Below, in pieces: positions 37,141 through 47,031 of a DNA stretch of 64,000 nt. The translations under genes and the position numbers were made by a program. Numbering within the stretch: the first letter of the stretch is position 1; each line of letters opens with the position of its first letter. The notes beneath the pieces were generated by a model. The model ran no database searches. It saw only the letters and a program-made list of their open reading frames with translations, and was not told the origin of the DNA. This stretch comes from Njordibacter sp905182035 (GTDB lineage Bacteria; Pseudomonadota; Gammaproteobacteria; Pseudomonadales; Balneatricaceae): positions 2,666,001 through 2,730,000 of the forward strand of contig NZ_CP159831.1 in the NCBI RefSeq assembly GCF_047730075.1, in the 5' to 3' direction.

Positions 37141-38480
37141 GTGATAATCAAACTATGAATCAGCGTATTAACCAACCTTTAAGCCAACATATTAAAGCCG
37201 ATGGTAGCGTTACCAGCCTCGCCGAATATCAATCGAATTATGGTTATCAAGGGCTGGCCAAAGCCTTATCTATGAGTCCAGGTGAGGTGGTAGATTGGGT
37301 TAAAAATGCTAACCTTCGCGGCCGTGGAGGAGCAGGGTTTTCGGCTGGATTAAAATGGAGTTTTGTACCACCATTAGAAAAATTGCCAGGCCAGCGCTAT
37401 GTCATTTGTAATGCCGATGAAATGGAACCGGGCACCTTTAAAGACCGCTGGTTAATGGAGCATGATCCTCATCAATTGATTGAAGGCTTGGCCATTGCAG
37501 CTTATGCGGTGCAGGCAGACACAGCGTTTATTTTTCTGCGTGCCGATTACGACTTATGTGCTGAGCGCCTGCAGCATGCTATTGATGAGGCGCAGGCGGC
37601 TGGTTTGCTGGGTGAACAGCTCAATGAGGCAGGTTTTAGTTTAACTATGCTGTTGCATACCAGCGCTGGTCGTTATATTTGTGGTGAAGAAACTGCCCTT
37701 ATTAACTCCCTTGAAGGCAAGCGTGCCCACCCACGTTTTAAACCCCCTTTCCCCCAAGTTAGTGGCTTATTTGGTCGCCCTACAGTAGTCAATAACACCG
37801 AAACCTTATGCAATTTGCCACATATTTTGTATCACGGCATTGATTGGTTTGCCAACTTAGGTCTTGGTGATGACAATGGCACCAAAATTTATGGGGTTAG
37901 TGGTCGGGTCAATAACCCAGGCTGTTGGGAATTACCTATTGGCACCAAAGTAGCAGATATCATTGCCCTCGCTGGTGGCATGCAGGACGGCGTTAAATTG
38001 CGGGGGTTTTTACCTGGTGGTGGCTCCACAGATTTCCTCACCCACGAACACTTAGACTTGGCCATGGACTATGGCACCATTCAACACGCTGGTAGTCGCA
38101 TGGGTACCGGCACTATGGTCTTGCTCGATGATCAAACCTGTGTGGTGGGCATGGTGCTTAATTTGATTCAATTCTTTGCTCAAGAATCCTGTGGCTGGTG
38201 CACCCCTTGTCGCAATGGCTTGCCTTTTATTAGACAAATTCTGACTGACCTAGAGGCAGGTAGGGGCCAGCATGAAGACCTTGAACATCTATTGCAACTG
38301 TGTGGCTACATCGGCATTGGCAACACCTTCTGTGCCTTAGCCCCCGGTGCAGCGGAGCCGTTGCAAAGTGCCCTTAAGTATTTCCGCGAAGATTTCGTGG
38401 CCCATATCGAGCAGGGGTGTTGCCCCCATGGTAATTCACCTACGGCTGATACCGGGTTAGATAAAGAGGCTATGCTATGA
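37137..38480 (+). CDS. nuoF: NADH-quinone oxidoreductase subunit F
   Basis: 447 residues. It binds FMN and NADH through GRGGAGFSAGLKW and the ICNADEMEPGTFKDR region, and holds cluster N3 through ESCGWCTPCRNG with a later Cys in GNTFCALAPGA. This is where NADH is oxidised. The start is GTG at 37137 within the nuoE stop, and the end overlaps nuoG by four bases. Confidence 0.96.
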   Translation: MSDNQTMNQRINQPLSQHIKADGSVTSLAEYQSNYGYQGLAKALSMSPGEVVDWVKNANLRGRGGAGFSAGLKWSFVPPLEKLPGQRYVICNADEMEPGTFKDRWLMEHDPHQLIEGLAIAAYAVQADTAFIFLRADYDLCAERLQHAIDEAQAAGLLGEQLNEAGFSLTMLLHTSAGRYICGEETALINSLEGKRAHPRFKPPFPQVSGLFGRPTVVNNTETLCNLPHILYHGIDWFANLGLGDDNGTKIYGVSGRVNNPGCWELPIGTKVADIIALAGGMQDGVKLRGFLPGGGSTDFLTHEHLDLAMDYGTIQHAGSRMGTGTMVLLDDQTCVVGMVLNLIQFFAQESCGWCTPCRNGLPFIRQILTDLEAGRGQHEDLEHLLQLCGYIGIGNTFCALAPGAAEPLQSALKYFREDFVAHIEQGCCPHGNSPTADTGLDKEAML

Positions 38481-41254
38481 ATGCCACAACCGATCATCTT
38501 GTCACCATTTACGTTGACAACTCTGCCTATAAAGTTAAGGCGGGGGTTAACTTACTAGAAGCCTGCCTTGGCTTAGCCAAAGATTTGCCGTATTTTTGTT
38601 GGCACCCAGCCTTAGGTTCAGTAGGCTCGTGCCGCCAATGTGCAGTACAGCTGTATCAGGATGATGATGATCAGCGGGGCCGCATGGTTATGGCCTGTAT
38701 GACGCCGGTTGCCGAAGGCATGCGCGTGAGTCTCTCAGCACCTATGGCCAGCGAATTCCGCCAGCAATGTATTGAAGTGACCATGGCCGACCACCCCCAT
38801 GACTGCCCGGTATGTGAGGAGGGCGGGGAGTGCCATTTGCAGGACATGACCCTGCAATCAGGACATACCCAAAGGCGCTATAAAGGGACTAAGAAGACCT
38901 ACCATAACCAAGATTTGGGCCCCTGTATTGGCCATGAGATGAATCGCTGTATTAGCTGCTATCGGTGTGTGAGATTTTACCAAGATTACGCTGGTGGTGA
39001 CGATTTGGTAGTGCTTGGCAGCAGCGAAAATGTGTATTTTGGGCGCCATGAAGACGGTTGTTTAAGCAGTCACTTTAGTGGCAATTTGGCTGAAGTCTGC
39101 CCTACAGGCGTGTTTTATGACAAAGTTCTGAGTGATAGTTACACCCGTAAATGGGATTTACAATCGGCCCCCAGCATTTGTAGTCACTGCAGCTTAGGCT
39201 GTAACTTGTCCGTAGGTGCACGCGAAGGGCGGGTGAAGCGGGTAACTAATCGCTACCATAGCCAAGTGAATGGATATTTTATCTGTGATAAAGGCCGCTA
39301 TGGTTTTGCCCATAGCAATAGCGAGCACGCTTTGCAAAAAGCCCAAGTACAGCCGCTGGATGAAAGTAAAAAAGTGACTTGTGATAGTGCCGATGGACTA
39401 GACTATGTAGCCCAAATCATCAATGAATTGGGTGCCGAAAACGTCTTTGGTTTGGGCTCTCCACGGGCTTCGGTGGAAGAAAACTTTGGCTTGCAAAGTT
39501 TGGTCGGCAAGGCTAATTTCTATGCCGGACACAATGCAGTGCAAGATGCTATTCAAAGTCAAGTGCTGCACCAATTAACCCAGCCAGGTATTTATAGTCC
39601 AAGCCTAAAACAAATCGAACAAGCTGATGCCATTGTAATTATAGGTGAAGACCTATTACATACTGCACCACGTATGGCCATGAGTGTGCGCCAAGCTAGT
39701 CGCAATTTAGGCTTTGCCAAAGCTGCTGCCATTGGGATTCCCAAGTGGCAAGACGAACCAGTACGCATTCATGCGCAAAACCAACTGAGCCCCATTATCA
39801 GCGTCACCAGTGCCACCACAGATTTGGATGACATTAGCAGCCTATGTTTGCAGCTGAGCCCAAGTGACATGTGTGACTATGCTTGGGCCTTGACTAGTGG
39901 CATTGATGGCCACCTCGACAGTTCTGGATTATCTGCCGAACTGCAGAGTCAAGTGCAACAAAGTCTAGCCTTGCTGGCTGGCGCCAAACGTCCGCTGGTG
40001 ATCAGTGGCTCCAGCAGCCAGAGTCCTGAATTAATAGATAGTGCAGCTCAATTGGCTTTGGCTTTGGGCCGTCATAGTGGCTCTGAGGCTTGGCTAAGTT
40101 ATTGCTTAGAGGCCGCCAACAGTATGGGTTTGGGGCTGCTTAATAAAGACCCCAAGCACGTGGGCGACTTAACACTTCGATTGCAGCAACAAACCACAGC
40201 TAGTGCCCTTATTGTGTTACAAACTGATCTGTTTGCCCTGTCTACTGAGGCAGAGGCGGTGTGTAAAGATTTGCGGCATTTGATTGTACTGGATCACTTG
40301 CCTAGTGCTACCAGTGAAAAAGCTGATGTAGTTATCGCCTGCGCCAGTGCGCTTGAAACTGAAGGCACTTATGTAAATAACGAGGGCCGTGCCCAGCGTT
40401 TCTTTGCCGTTCATGACAAACAAGGACGGCCAGATGCATGGCGCAGCTTAGCCAACTTAGCACGTATGGTAAGCCAAACCGGAACCTGCAGTGCGGCCGT
40501 CACACAACTGGCCAGTTGTACAAAGTTCGATCACCTATGCGACTTAGTGAGCCAGCAAGGGGGCATGTTTACCAATTGGAGTGAAGTGGCACCAAATGCT
40601 GATTTCCGAGTTGCTGGGATGAAGATTCCACGCCAAAGCCATCGACATTCGGGTCGAACTAGCCTGCATGCCCATGAGAGCGTTAGCGAAGCCAAACAAC
40701 CAGAAGACTTAGATTCCGCTTTAGGCTATACCATGGAAGGCACCCCCATTAATAAACCCAGCGCATTAATGCCACAGGTTTGGAGCCCAGGCTGGAATTC
40801 TAACGAAGCTATCAACAAGTTCCAACAAGAGATCAACGGCCCCCTCAAGGGCGGCGAAGCTGGTCTAAGGCTGTTGGATGGTGCCCAGGCTTTGCCTTTA
40901 GTATCAGTTGCACTTATTCCTAGTATTACCATTGGTGTAGGGCAGATACTGGCTCACGGCCAAAGCCATCTGTTTGGAAGTGATCAAGCAAGTCATTTAA
41001 GCACGGCTCTAAGGCAGCGTAGTGGCGCCCTCAGTGCCCACATACACCCAGTTACCGCTGCACAAATGGGCTTAACAAATGTGATAGAGGTTTGTGTTGA
41101 ATTGGCGCAAGCACAATGGCACTTACCTTTAACTTTAGATGCTTCTATGGCTATGGATATACTGCTGCTACCCAGCCACTACCAAGCGCCAATTAGCGTA
41201 GGTCATTTACCTGCAGCAGTAAACCTTAGCGCCGTGACACAGGAGGCAACCTGA
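38477..41254 (+). CDS. nuoG: NADH-quinone oxidoreductase subunit G
   Basis: 925 residues, close to E. coli NuoG (about 910). The N-terminal [2Fe-2S] N1b domain has YFCWHP, SCRQC and MACMTP. The N5 site follows as HPHDCPVCEEGGECH, then N4 as CISCYRCVRF. An additional CSHCSLGCN plus a later Cys in FICDKGR would hold cluster N7, found only in some bacteria. The large C-terminal half is the molybdopterin-oxidoreductase-like domain, without cofactor. Confidence 0.95.
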   Translation: MNATTDHLVTIYVDNSAYKVKAGVNLLEACLGLAKDLPYFCWHPALGSVGSCRQCAVQLYQDDDDQRGRMVMACMTPVAEGMRVSLSAPMASEFRQQCIEVTMADHPHDCPVCEEGGECHLQDMTLQSGHTQRRYKGTKKTYHNQDLGPCIGHEMNRCISCYRCVRFYQDYAGGDDLVVLGSSENVYFGRHEDGCLSSHFSGNLAEVCPTGVFYDKVLSDSYTRKWDLQSAPSICSHCSLGCNLSVGAREGRVKRVTNRYHSQVNGYFICDKGRYGFAHSNSEHALQKAQVQPLDESKKVTCDSADGLDYVAQIINELGAENVFGLGSPRASVEENFGLQSLVGKANFYAGHNAVQDAIQSQVLHQLTQPGIYSPSLKQIEQADAIVIIGEDLLHTAPRMAMSVRQASRNLGFAKAAAIGIPKWQDEPVRIHAQNQLSPIISVTSATTDLDDISSLCLQLSPSDMCDYAWALTSGIDGHLDSSGLSAELQSQVQQSLALLAGAKRPLVISGSSSQSPELIDSAAQLALALGRHSGSEAWLSYCLEAANSMGLGLLNKDPKHVGDLTLRLQQQTTASALIVLQTDLFALSTEAEAVCKDLRHLIVLDHLPSATSEKADVVIACASALETEGTYVNNEGRAQRFFAVHDKQGRPDAWRSLANLARMVSQTGTCSAAVTQLASCTKFDHLCDLVSQQGGMFTNWSEVAPNADFRVAGMKIPRQSHRHSGRTSLHAHESVSEAKQPEDLDSALGYTMEGTPINKPSALMPQVWSPGWNSNEAINKFQQEINGPLKGGEAGLRLLDGAQALPLVSVALIPSITIGVGQILAHGQSHLFGSDQASHLSTALRQRSGALSAHIHPVTAAQMGLTNVIEVCVELAQAQWHLPLTLDASMAMDILLLPSHYQAPISVGHLPAAVNLSAVTQEAT

Positions 41255-41255
41255 T

Positions 41256-42206
41256 ATGAACCCTCTTGTGAATAGCTTACTCAATGTGGTGCTAATCCTT
41301 GTGTGTGTGGTGTTTGGAGCGGCCTTGCTCACCTGGCTTGAGCGGCGTTTACTCGGTATTTGGCAAGACCGATATGGCCCCAACCGTGTCGGTCCCTTTG
41401 GCACCCTGCAGATTGTTGCTGACATGATCAAGTTGTTGATGAAGCAAGATTGGGTGCCCCCTTTTGCCGATCGACTCATCTTTATTGTCGCTCCAGCCTT
41501 TGCGATGTTTGTGGTGGTGGCAGCATTTGCGGTAATTCCCATGGCGCCAGGCGTTGGGGTGGTAGATTTAAACATTGGTTTATTATTTTTCCTTGCCATG
41601 ACCTCTTTGGGGGTTTATGCGGTAATGTTTGGTGCTTATGCTTCAGATAACAAGTACGCCATGTTGGGTGGCTTGCGGGCTGCAGCGCAGATGGTTAGCT
41701 ACGAAGTATTTATGGGCCTATCCCTTATGGGTGTGGTGATGCTTGCTGGTACCTTTAACTTACGTGAACTAGTGTTAGCGCAGGCTGACGGCTGGTTTAT
41801 TGGGCCGCAAATCGTCGGCTTCTTTATCTTTTTTATGGCAGGAATCGCCGAAAGCCATCGCACTCCCTTTGATTTGCCAGAAGCCGAGCACGAACTGACT
41901 GCAGGATTTCATACGGAATATTCTGGCATGAAGTTCGCGATGTTTTTTATTGGTGAATACGTCAGTGTACTCATGAGTGCAGCGATGATTACGGTGTTGT
42001 TTTTTGGTGGCTGGTTGGGCCCTGCTTGGCTGCCTCCATTAGCGTGGTTCTTGCTTAAAACCATTGCTTTGGTGCTACTGATGATTTTGATTAGAGGCTC
42101 GTTACCACGGCCTAGGTATGATCAATTGATGGCCTTTGGCTGGAAATTCATGTTGCCTTTATCACTAGTCAACTTACTTATTACCGGCGCGTTAATACTT
42201 ATATAG
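41256..42206 (+). CDS. nuoH: NADH-quinone oxidoreductase subunit H
   Basis: 316 residues with eight membrane helices. The conserved sequences are ERRLLGIWQDRYGPNRVGPFG, ADMIKLLMKQDWVPP, and AESHRTPFDLPEAEHELTAG with its row of acidic residues, which form the E-channel next to the quinone pocket. The ATG follows the nuoG stop by one base. Confidence 0.96.
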   Translation: MNPLVNSLLNVVLILVCVVFGAALLTWLERRLLGIWQDRYGPNRVGPFGTLQIVADMIKLLMKQDWVPPFADRLIFIVAPAFAMFVVVAAFAVIPMAPGVGVVDLNIGLLFFLAMTSLGVYAVMFGAYASDNKYAMLGGLRAAAQMVSYEVFMGLSLMGVVMLAGTFNLRELVLAQADGWFIGPQIVGFFIFFMAGIAESHRTPFDLPEAEHELTAGFHTEYSGMKFAMFFIGEYVSVLMSAAMITVLFFGGWLGPAWLPPLAWFLLKTIALVLLMILIRGSLPRPRYDQLMAFGWKFMLPLSLVNLLITGALILI

Positions 42207-42219
42207 GAGGCAGGATCAT

Positions 42220-42786
42220 ATGCAACAGAAGACAGGTCTTGTGCATCTTGGATATATCGTCTGGGATTATTTTTACAGCAATATAATAACCTTAGTGAAG
42301 GTGGCTTCCCACACCTTCACCAAAGCCGATACAGTTGAGTATCCAGAGCAAATGCCCTATTTGGCACCGCGTTTTCGCGGCCGTATTGTGCTTACCAGAG
42401 ACCCCACTGGTGAAGAGCGCTGTGTGGCCTGTAACTTATGTGCAAGTGCTTGTCCTACAGATTGTATTTCGTTACAAAAAACCGAAGATGACACCGGCCG
42501 TTGGTCAGCTGAATACTTCCGTATTAATTTCTCTCGCTGTGTATTTTGCGGTTTATGTGAAGAAGCTTGTCCAACCTATGCTATTCAGCTTACGCAGGAC
42601 TTTGAGCTGGCAGAGTATGAACGCCAAAATCTAGTTTACGAAAAAGAACATTTACTTATTGATGGCCCTGGCAAACACCCTGATTATAATTTTTATGAAA
42701 TGTGTGGCAAGGCCGTATCAGGCCGTGCTAAAGGCGCCGGCAACCAAGAAGCGCAACCGGTAAATTTAAAGAGCTTGTTGCCATAA
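42220..42786 (+). CDS. nuoI: NADH-quinone oxidoreductase subunit I
   Basis: 188 residues with two [4Fe-4S] motifs, CVACNLCASACP and CVFCGLCEEACP, for clusters N6a and N6b. The amphipathic N-terminal segment (FYSNIITLVKVASHTF) anchors it to the membrane arm. It sits 13 bases after nuoH. Confidence 0.96.
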   Translation: MQQKTGLVHLGYIVWDYFYSNIITLVKVASHTFTKADTVEYPEQMPYLAPRFRGRIVLTRDPTGEERCVACNLCASACPTDCISLQKTEDDTGRWSAEYFRINFSRCVFCGLCEEACPTYAIQLTQDFELAEYERQNLVYEKEHLLIDGPGKHPDYNFYEMCGKAVSGRAKGAGNQEAQPVNLKSLLP

Positions 42787-42819
42787 ATCTAACTTAACTT
42801 ACCAACGAGGAGCAGGGAC

Positions 42820-43374
42820 ATGATCTGGGCCTACCTCTACAATATTGTATTTTATGCGAGTTGTGGGGTCACTGTGGTGGCCACCATACTCATGATAAGT
42901 CGTCACAATGCCGTGCATGCGTTGCTGTATTTGATTATTTCGTCCTTGTCTTTGGCGATTATTTTTTATCTCTTGGGCGCACCATTTGCTGCTGCTTTAG
43001 AAGTCATCGTTTATGCAGGTGCTGTGATGATCCTATTTGTATTCGTTGTAATGATGCTTAACCAAGGACAACGATCGGCAGCCCAAGAAGCTTCTTGGCT
43101 GCCAGTTAGTGGCTGGATCATGCCTTCGGTGCTGGCGGCTATATTGCTCACTTTGTTACTGCTTGGCATGTATAGCGAACAACCTTTGCAACCCTATGGA
43201 GTCCACGGTGTGACGGTAAAAGAAGTGGGCATTGCCCTATTTGGCCCTTACGTGTTGGTGGTGGAATTGGCTTCATTCTTACTCTTGTCCGGACTTATCG
43301 GGGCCTTCCATATTGCCCGTAAAATGCCTTCCCACATGAATCAGAGTACCTTGGAGGAGGCCGAAAATGGATAG
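42820..43374 (+). CDS. nuoJ: NADH-quinone oxidoreductase subunit J
   Basis: 184 residues with five membrane helices, the same length as E. coli NuoJ. The typical EVIVYAGAVMILFVFVVMML helix is present. The last eight bases overlap nuoK, whose ATG precedes the nuoJ stop. Confidence 0.95.
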   Translation: MIWAYLYNIVFYASCGVTVVATILMISRHNAVHALLYLIISSLSLAIIFYLLGAPFAAALEVIVYAGAVMILFVFVVMMLNQGQRSAAQEASWLPVSGWIMPSVLAAILLTLLLLGMYSEQPLQPYGVHGVTVKEVGIALFGPYVLVVELASFLLLSGLIGAFHIARKMPSHMNQSTLEEAENG

Positions 43375-43675
43375 TCAATACATAGATCATGCCATAGTGT
43401 TAGCTGGTATTTTGTTTTGCATAGGCTTGGTGGGGGTTATGGTGAGGCGTAACCTGTTATTTATGATGATATCTATTGAGGTCATGCTCAATGCCTCTGC
43501 GCTGGCCTTTATTGCTGCAGGCTCTGCTTGGGGCCAGGCCGAAGGGCAGATTATGTTTCTCGCAGTAATTACCTTAGGTGCGGCAGAAGTTGCCGTGGGA
43601 TTGGGCCTTACTTTGCTGCTGTTTCGTCACCATAACAGCGTCAACGTAGATCAATTGAACCAGTTACGAGGCTAG
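43367..43675 (+). CDS. nuoK: NADH-quinone oxidoreductase subunit K
   Basis: 102 residues with three helices. The conserved RRNLLFMMISIEVMLNASALAF holds the membrane glutamate, and AAEVAVGLGL the second one. It overlaps nuoJ by eight bases and precedes nuoL by six. Confidence 0.95.
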   Translation: MDSQYIDHAIVLAGILFCIGLVGVMVRRNLLFMMISIEVMLNASALAFIAAGSAWGQAEGQIMFLAVITLGAAEVAVGLGLTLLLFRHHNSVNVDQLNQLRG

Positions 43676-43681
43676 GAGAAG

Positions 43682-45544
43682 ATGATGCAACAACTGTGGC
43701 TTATCCCCTGTTTACCATTAGTGGGCTTTTTGCTGTTAGTGTTGGGTCATGGCCGTTGCAGTCGCTCACTAGCACGGTTAGTTGGTGTCGGTTCAGTGGC
43801 CATGGCAGCTTTGGTCACGTTGTGGGTGGCGCTGGATTTTTATAGCCCAGGTGCAGCTCAAACTTATCAAGTGCAACTGTGGCCTTGGCTCAGTGCAGGC
43901 GGGCTTGAAGTGAGTTTTGGGCTCTACTTAGACGGCTTATCCTTAAGCATGCTGTTCGTTATTACCGGGGTAGGTAGCTTGATTCATTGGTATGCCTCCG
44001 GCTACATGTGGCAAGATCCAGATTATCAACGCTTTTTTGCCTATATGAATTTATTTGTGGCAGCCATGATAATGCTGGTACTGGCGGACAACCTAGTACT
44101 ATTATTTTTGGGTTGGGAAGGGGTAGGCTTGTGTAGTTTCTTGCTAATTGGCTTCTGGTACCAAGATCCAGCTAACGGTTATGCCGCTCGCAAAGCTTTT
44201 GTGGTAACCCGCGTCGGTGACACAGCCTTTGCCATCGGATTATTCTTGTTATACCGTGAATTAGGTACTTTGGATCTGCCCTCCATCATGGCGCTGGCGC
44301 CTGAGCAATTTGTCATGGGAGCCAATCGACCAACCCTCATTGCCGCCCTTTTATTAGCTGGTGCTTTAGGTAAGTCGGCGCAGTTGCCGCTGCACACCTG
44401 GTTGCCAGATGCTATGGCCGGCCCTACGCCAGTGAGCGCCTTGATTCACGCAGCTACTATGGTAACGGCTGGGGTTTATCTTATTGCTCGCACTCATGCT
44501 GTATTTTTGCAAGCCCCAGATGTGTTGTTGGCGGTAGCGTTCATAGGCCTTTTTACCTTATTGGTATCTGGCTTCACCGCCCTCAATCAAACGGACATCA
44601 AACGTGTACTTGCTTACTCGACGATGAGTCAAATTGGTTACATGTTCTTTGCCTTAGGGGTAGGTGCTTGGAGCGAGAGTATTTTTCACTTGATGACTCA
44701 TGCTCTCTTTAAAGCCCTGTTATTTATGACTGCAGGTTCAATTATATTAGCCTTGCACCATGAGCAGGATATCCGTTCTATGGGTGGTTTGCGGCGTCAA
44801 TTGCCGGTACCTTTCTGGTGTTTTGTCATTGGCAGCGCTTGTTTGGTGGCCTTGCCACCGACGTCAGGCTTCTTCAGCAAGGAAGCTATACTCAATGCCA
44901 GTTGGCAATTGCCCGTTTACGGCCCTTGGTTCTGGGCAGGTGGCGTTTTAGGCGCATTTATCACCGCCATTTATAGTTTCCGCTTATTATTTCTGGTGTT
45001 TTTTGGCCCTCCAAAAGCGCAGCCACACGAGCCAAAAGGTTGGCAGTTCCATCCCCCATTAATAATTTTGGCCGCCTTGTCACTGGTGGCAGGTTGGTTT
45101 GTGTTGCCCACAGGTGCAGTACTGCCAGCTTCGCCCACTGGCCATCCACCCATGTGGACCTTGGTGGTAGCTATTGGATTGCCTTTGCTGGGCATTGGTA
45201 TTGCCTATCAAGTCTATGTGCGCAATAAGTGGCAGGCCTTAAGATTTGCCCAGTGGCAAAGATTGCGGCAATTCCTGTTTCAAGGCTGGGGTTTTGACGG
45301 CCTATACAGACGGCTACTTCTTACCCCTTTTACAGCCTTAGCCCAGTTCAACCGTAACGATGTTATTGATGGGCTACCCAAATTATTGATACATCTAAGC
45401 GTCTTTTTACACAGGTTGTTTAGCCAATTACAAAATGGTCAATTACGCTTTTATATTGCCACCTTAGCCACTGCCGCCATCATTGTCTTGGCATTGGCAT
45501 TGGCAATCGAAGTGCTGCAGGTGAATAAGGCTATGGGAGAATAG
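43682..45544 (+). CDS. nuoL: NADH-quinone oxidoreductase subunit L
   Basis: 620 residues with about 16 membrane helices. The antiporter-type channel motifs LGWEGVGLCSFLLIGFW, LPLHTWLPDAMAGPTPVSALIHAATMV and FHLMTHALFKALLFMTAGSII are intact. The long C-terminal region with the traverse helix (from about residue 520) is present. It pumps protons at the distal end of the arm. AGGAGA precedes the start. Confidence 0.96.
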   Translation: MMQQLWLIPCLPLVGFLLLVLGHGRCSRSLARLVGVGSVAMAALVTLWVALDFYSPGAAQTYQVQLWPWLSAGGLEVSFGLYLDGLSLSMLFVITGVGSLIHWYASGYMWQDPDYQRFFAYMNLFVAAMIMLVLADNLVLLFLGWEGVGLCSFLLIGFWYQDPANGYAARKAFVVTRVGDTAFAIGLFLLYRELGTLDLPSIMALAPEQFVMGANRPTLIAALLLAGALGKSAQLPLHTWLPDAMAGPTPVSALIHAATMVTAGVYLIARTHAVFLQAPDVLLAVAFIGLFTLLVSGFTALNQTDIKRVLAYSTMSQIGYMFFALGVGAWSESIFHLMTHALFKALLFMTAGSIILALHHEQDIRSMGGLRRQLPVPFWCFVIGSACLVALPPTSGFFSKEAILNASWQLPVYGPWFWAGGVLGAFITAIYSFRLLFLVFFGPPKAQPHEPKGWQFHPPLIILAALSLVAGWFVLPTGAVLPASPTGHPPMWTLVVAIGLPLLGIGIAYQVYVRNKWQALRFAQWQRLRQFLFQGWGFDGLYRRLLLTPFTALAQFNRNDVIDGLPKLLIHLSVFLHRLFSQLQNGQLRFYIATLATAAIIVLALALAIEVLQVNKAMGE

Positions 45545-45549
45545 ACACT

Positions 45550-47028
45550 ATGCAACTACTCGGCATTATCATCAGCCTATTAGGCGGTGGCGTATTAGCC
45601 TTAATGGTGGGGCGCCAATCGCCAGTCGCCAGTCGTTGGCTTAGTTTGGCGAGCTTGGTAGTGGCTAGCGTTTTCTACACTAGCCTTTGGCTCGATAGTA
45701 CAAATCCATTATCTACCTCAATCTGGCTGCTACATATGGATTGGCCATGGATTGAGCGCTTTGGTATTCATTTGTTGTTGGCCACTGATGGTTTGAGCTT
45801 AGTTCTCATAGGTTTAACATTAGTGTTGGGCTACGTGGCATTATTGTCGGCATGGCATGAAATTAACCATCGTTGTGGCCTGTTTTATCTTAACTTTCTG
45901 TTCACTTTAGCCGGTGTGGTAGGCGTGTTTAGTGCCTTGGATTTATTCCTTTTCTTTGTGTTTTGGGAAGTCATGCTGGTGCCTATGTTCCTCATCATTG
46001 CCATTTGGGGTCACGAAGGCCGACGTTATGCTGCCACCAAGTTCTTCATCTATACGCAGGCCAGCAGTTTACTGATGTTGGCCGCCATGGTGGGCTTGGT
46101 ATTATTAAACCAGCAGCAAACCGGCGTCTTAAGTTTTTCTTGGTTCACTTTAAACCAAACCGATACCAGTGGCACCATAGGTATGTGGTTGATGCTAGGT
46201 TTCTATGTGGCTTTCTTAGTCAAATTGCCAGGTTTGCCAGTGCATAATTGGCTACCCGACGCTCATACCCAAGCACCGACTCCAGGTAGCATATTGTTAG
46301 CTGGTATTTTATTAAAAACTGGTGCTTATGGATTGTTACGCTTTGTGTGGCCTTTATTTCCAGATGCCGCCTCCGCTTTTGCACCTATTGCCATGGGTTT
46401 AGGGGTGTTGAGTGTGCTCTATGCTGCTAAATTAGCCTTTGCCCAAAATGACCTTAAGCGTCTAATCGCCTACACCTCAATTAGCCACATGGGTTTTGTT
46501 AGTTTAGGAATATTTGCTTGGAATCACCTTAGCTTGCAAGGCACTGTGATGCAAATGGTCGGTCATGGTTTAAGCTCTGCCGGATTATTTGCTATTGCTG
46601 GTCTGTTGCAGCAGCGCTTACATACTCGTGCCTTGGATGAAATGGGTGGTTTGTGGAGCCAAATGCCTAAGTTAGCTGCTTTGAGCATGTTGTTTGCGGT
46701 AGCAGCCTTAGGCTTACCAGGTTTAGCAAACTTTGTAGGTGAATTCATGATCTTGTTAGGGGTGTTCCAGGTAGAGCCTTGGGCGGCTTCACTGGCGGCC
46801 TTGGGCATGATTTTGGCACCAGTCTATGCCTTAATCATCATGCAAAAAGGTTTTTTTGGTGCCGCAGTGGATGGCAAAACTGACGCGTTGGATCTTAACG
46901 CACGCGAAATGTTGATGTTAGGGTTGTTAGTAGCAGGCCTCGTATTGCTGGGGTTTTGGCCTAATCTTATATTTACCGTAACTGCTGCACCAGTAGATTA
47001 TCTGATGCAATTAGGCAAAGGAGGTTAG
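45550..47028 (+). CDS. nuoM: NADH-quinone oxidoreductase subunit M
   Basis: 492 residues with about 14 membrane helices. The motifs FVFWEVMLVPMFLII, LPVHNWLPDAHTQAPTPGSILLAGILLKTGAYG and KRLIAYTSISHMGF identify NuoM/ND4. It starts five bases after nuoL. Confidence 0.96.
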   Translation: MQLLGIIISLLGGGVLALMVGRQSPVASRWLSLASLVVASVFYTSLWLDSTNPLSTSIWLLHMDWPWIERFGIHLLLATDGLSLVLIGLTLVLGYVALLSAWHEINHRCGLFYLNFLFTLAGVVGVFSALDLFLFFVFWEVMLVPMFLIIAIWGHEGRRYAATKFFIYTQASSLLMLAAMVGLVLLNQQQTGVLSFSWFTLNQTDTSGTIGMWLMLGFYVAFLVKLPGLPVHNWLPDAHTQAPTPGSILLAGILLKTGAYGLLRFVWPLFPDAASAFAPIAMGLGVLSVLYAAKLAFAQNDLKRLIAYTSISHMGFVSLGIFAWNHLSLQGTVMQMVGHGLSSAGLFAIAGLLQQRLHTRALDEMGGLWSQMPKLAALSMLFAVAALGLPGLANFVGEFMILLGVFQVEPWAASLAALGMILAPVYALIIMQKGFFGAAVDGKTDALDLNAREMLMLGLLVAGLVLLGFWPNLIFTVTAAPVDYLMQLGKGG

Positions 47029-47031
47029 TAT

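Noticed and set aside
41207..41599. A 130-residue minus-strand open frame opposite nuoH
   Set aside because: It is antisense to the conserved nuoH start and has a shadow-like composition.
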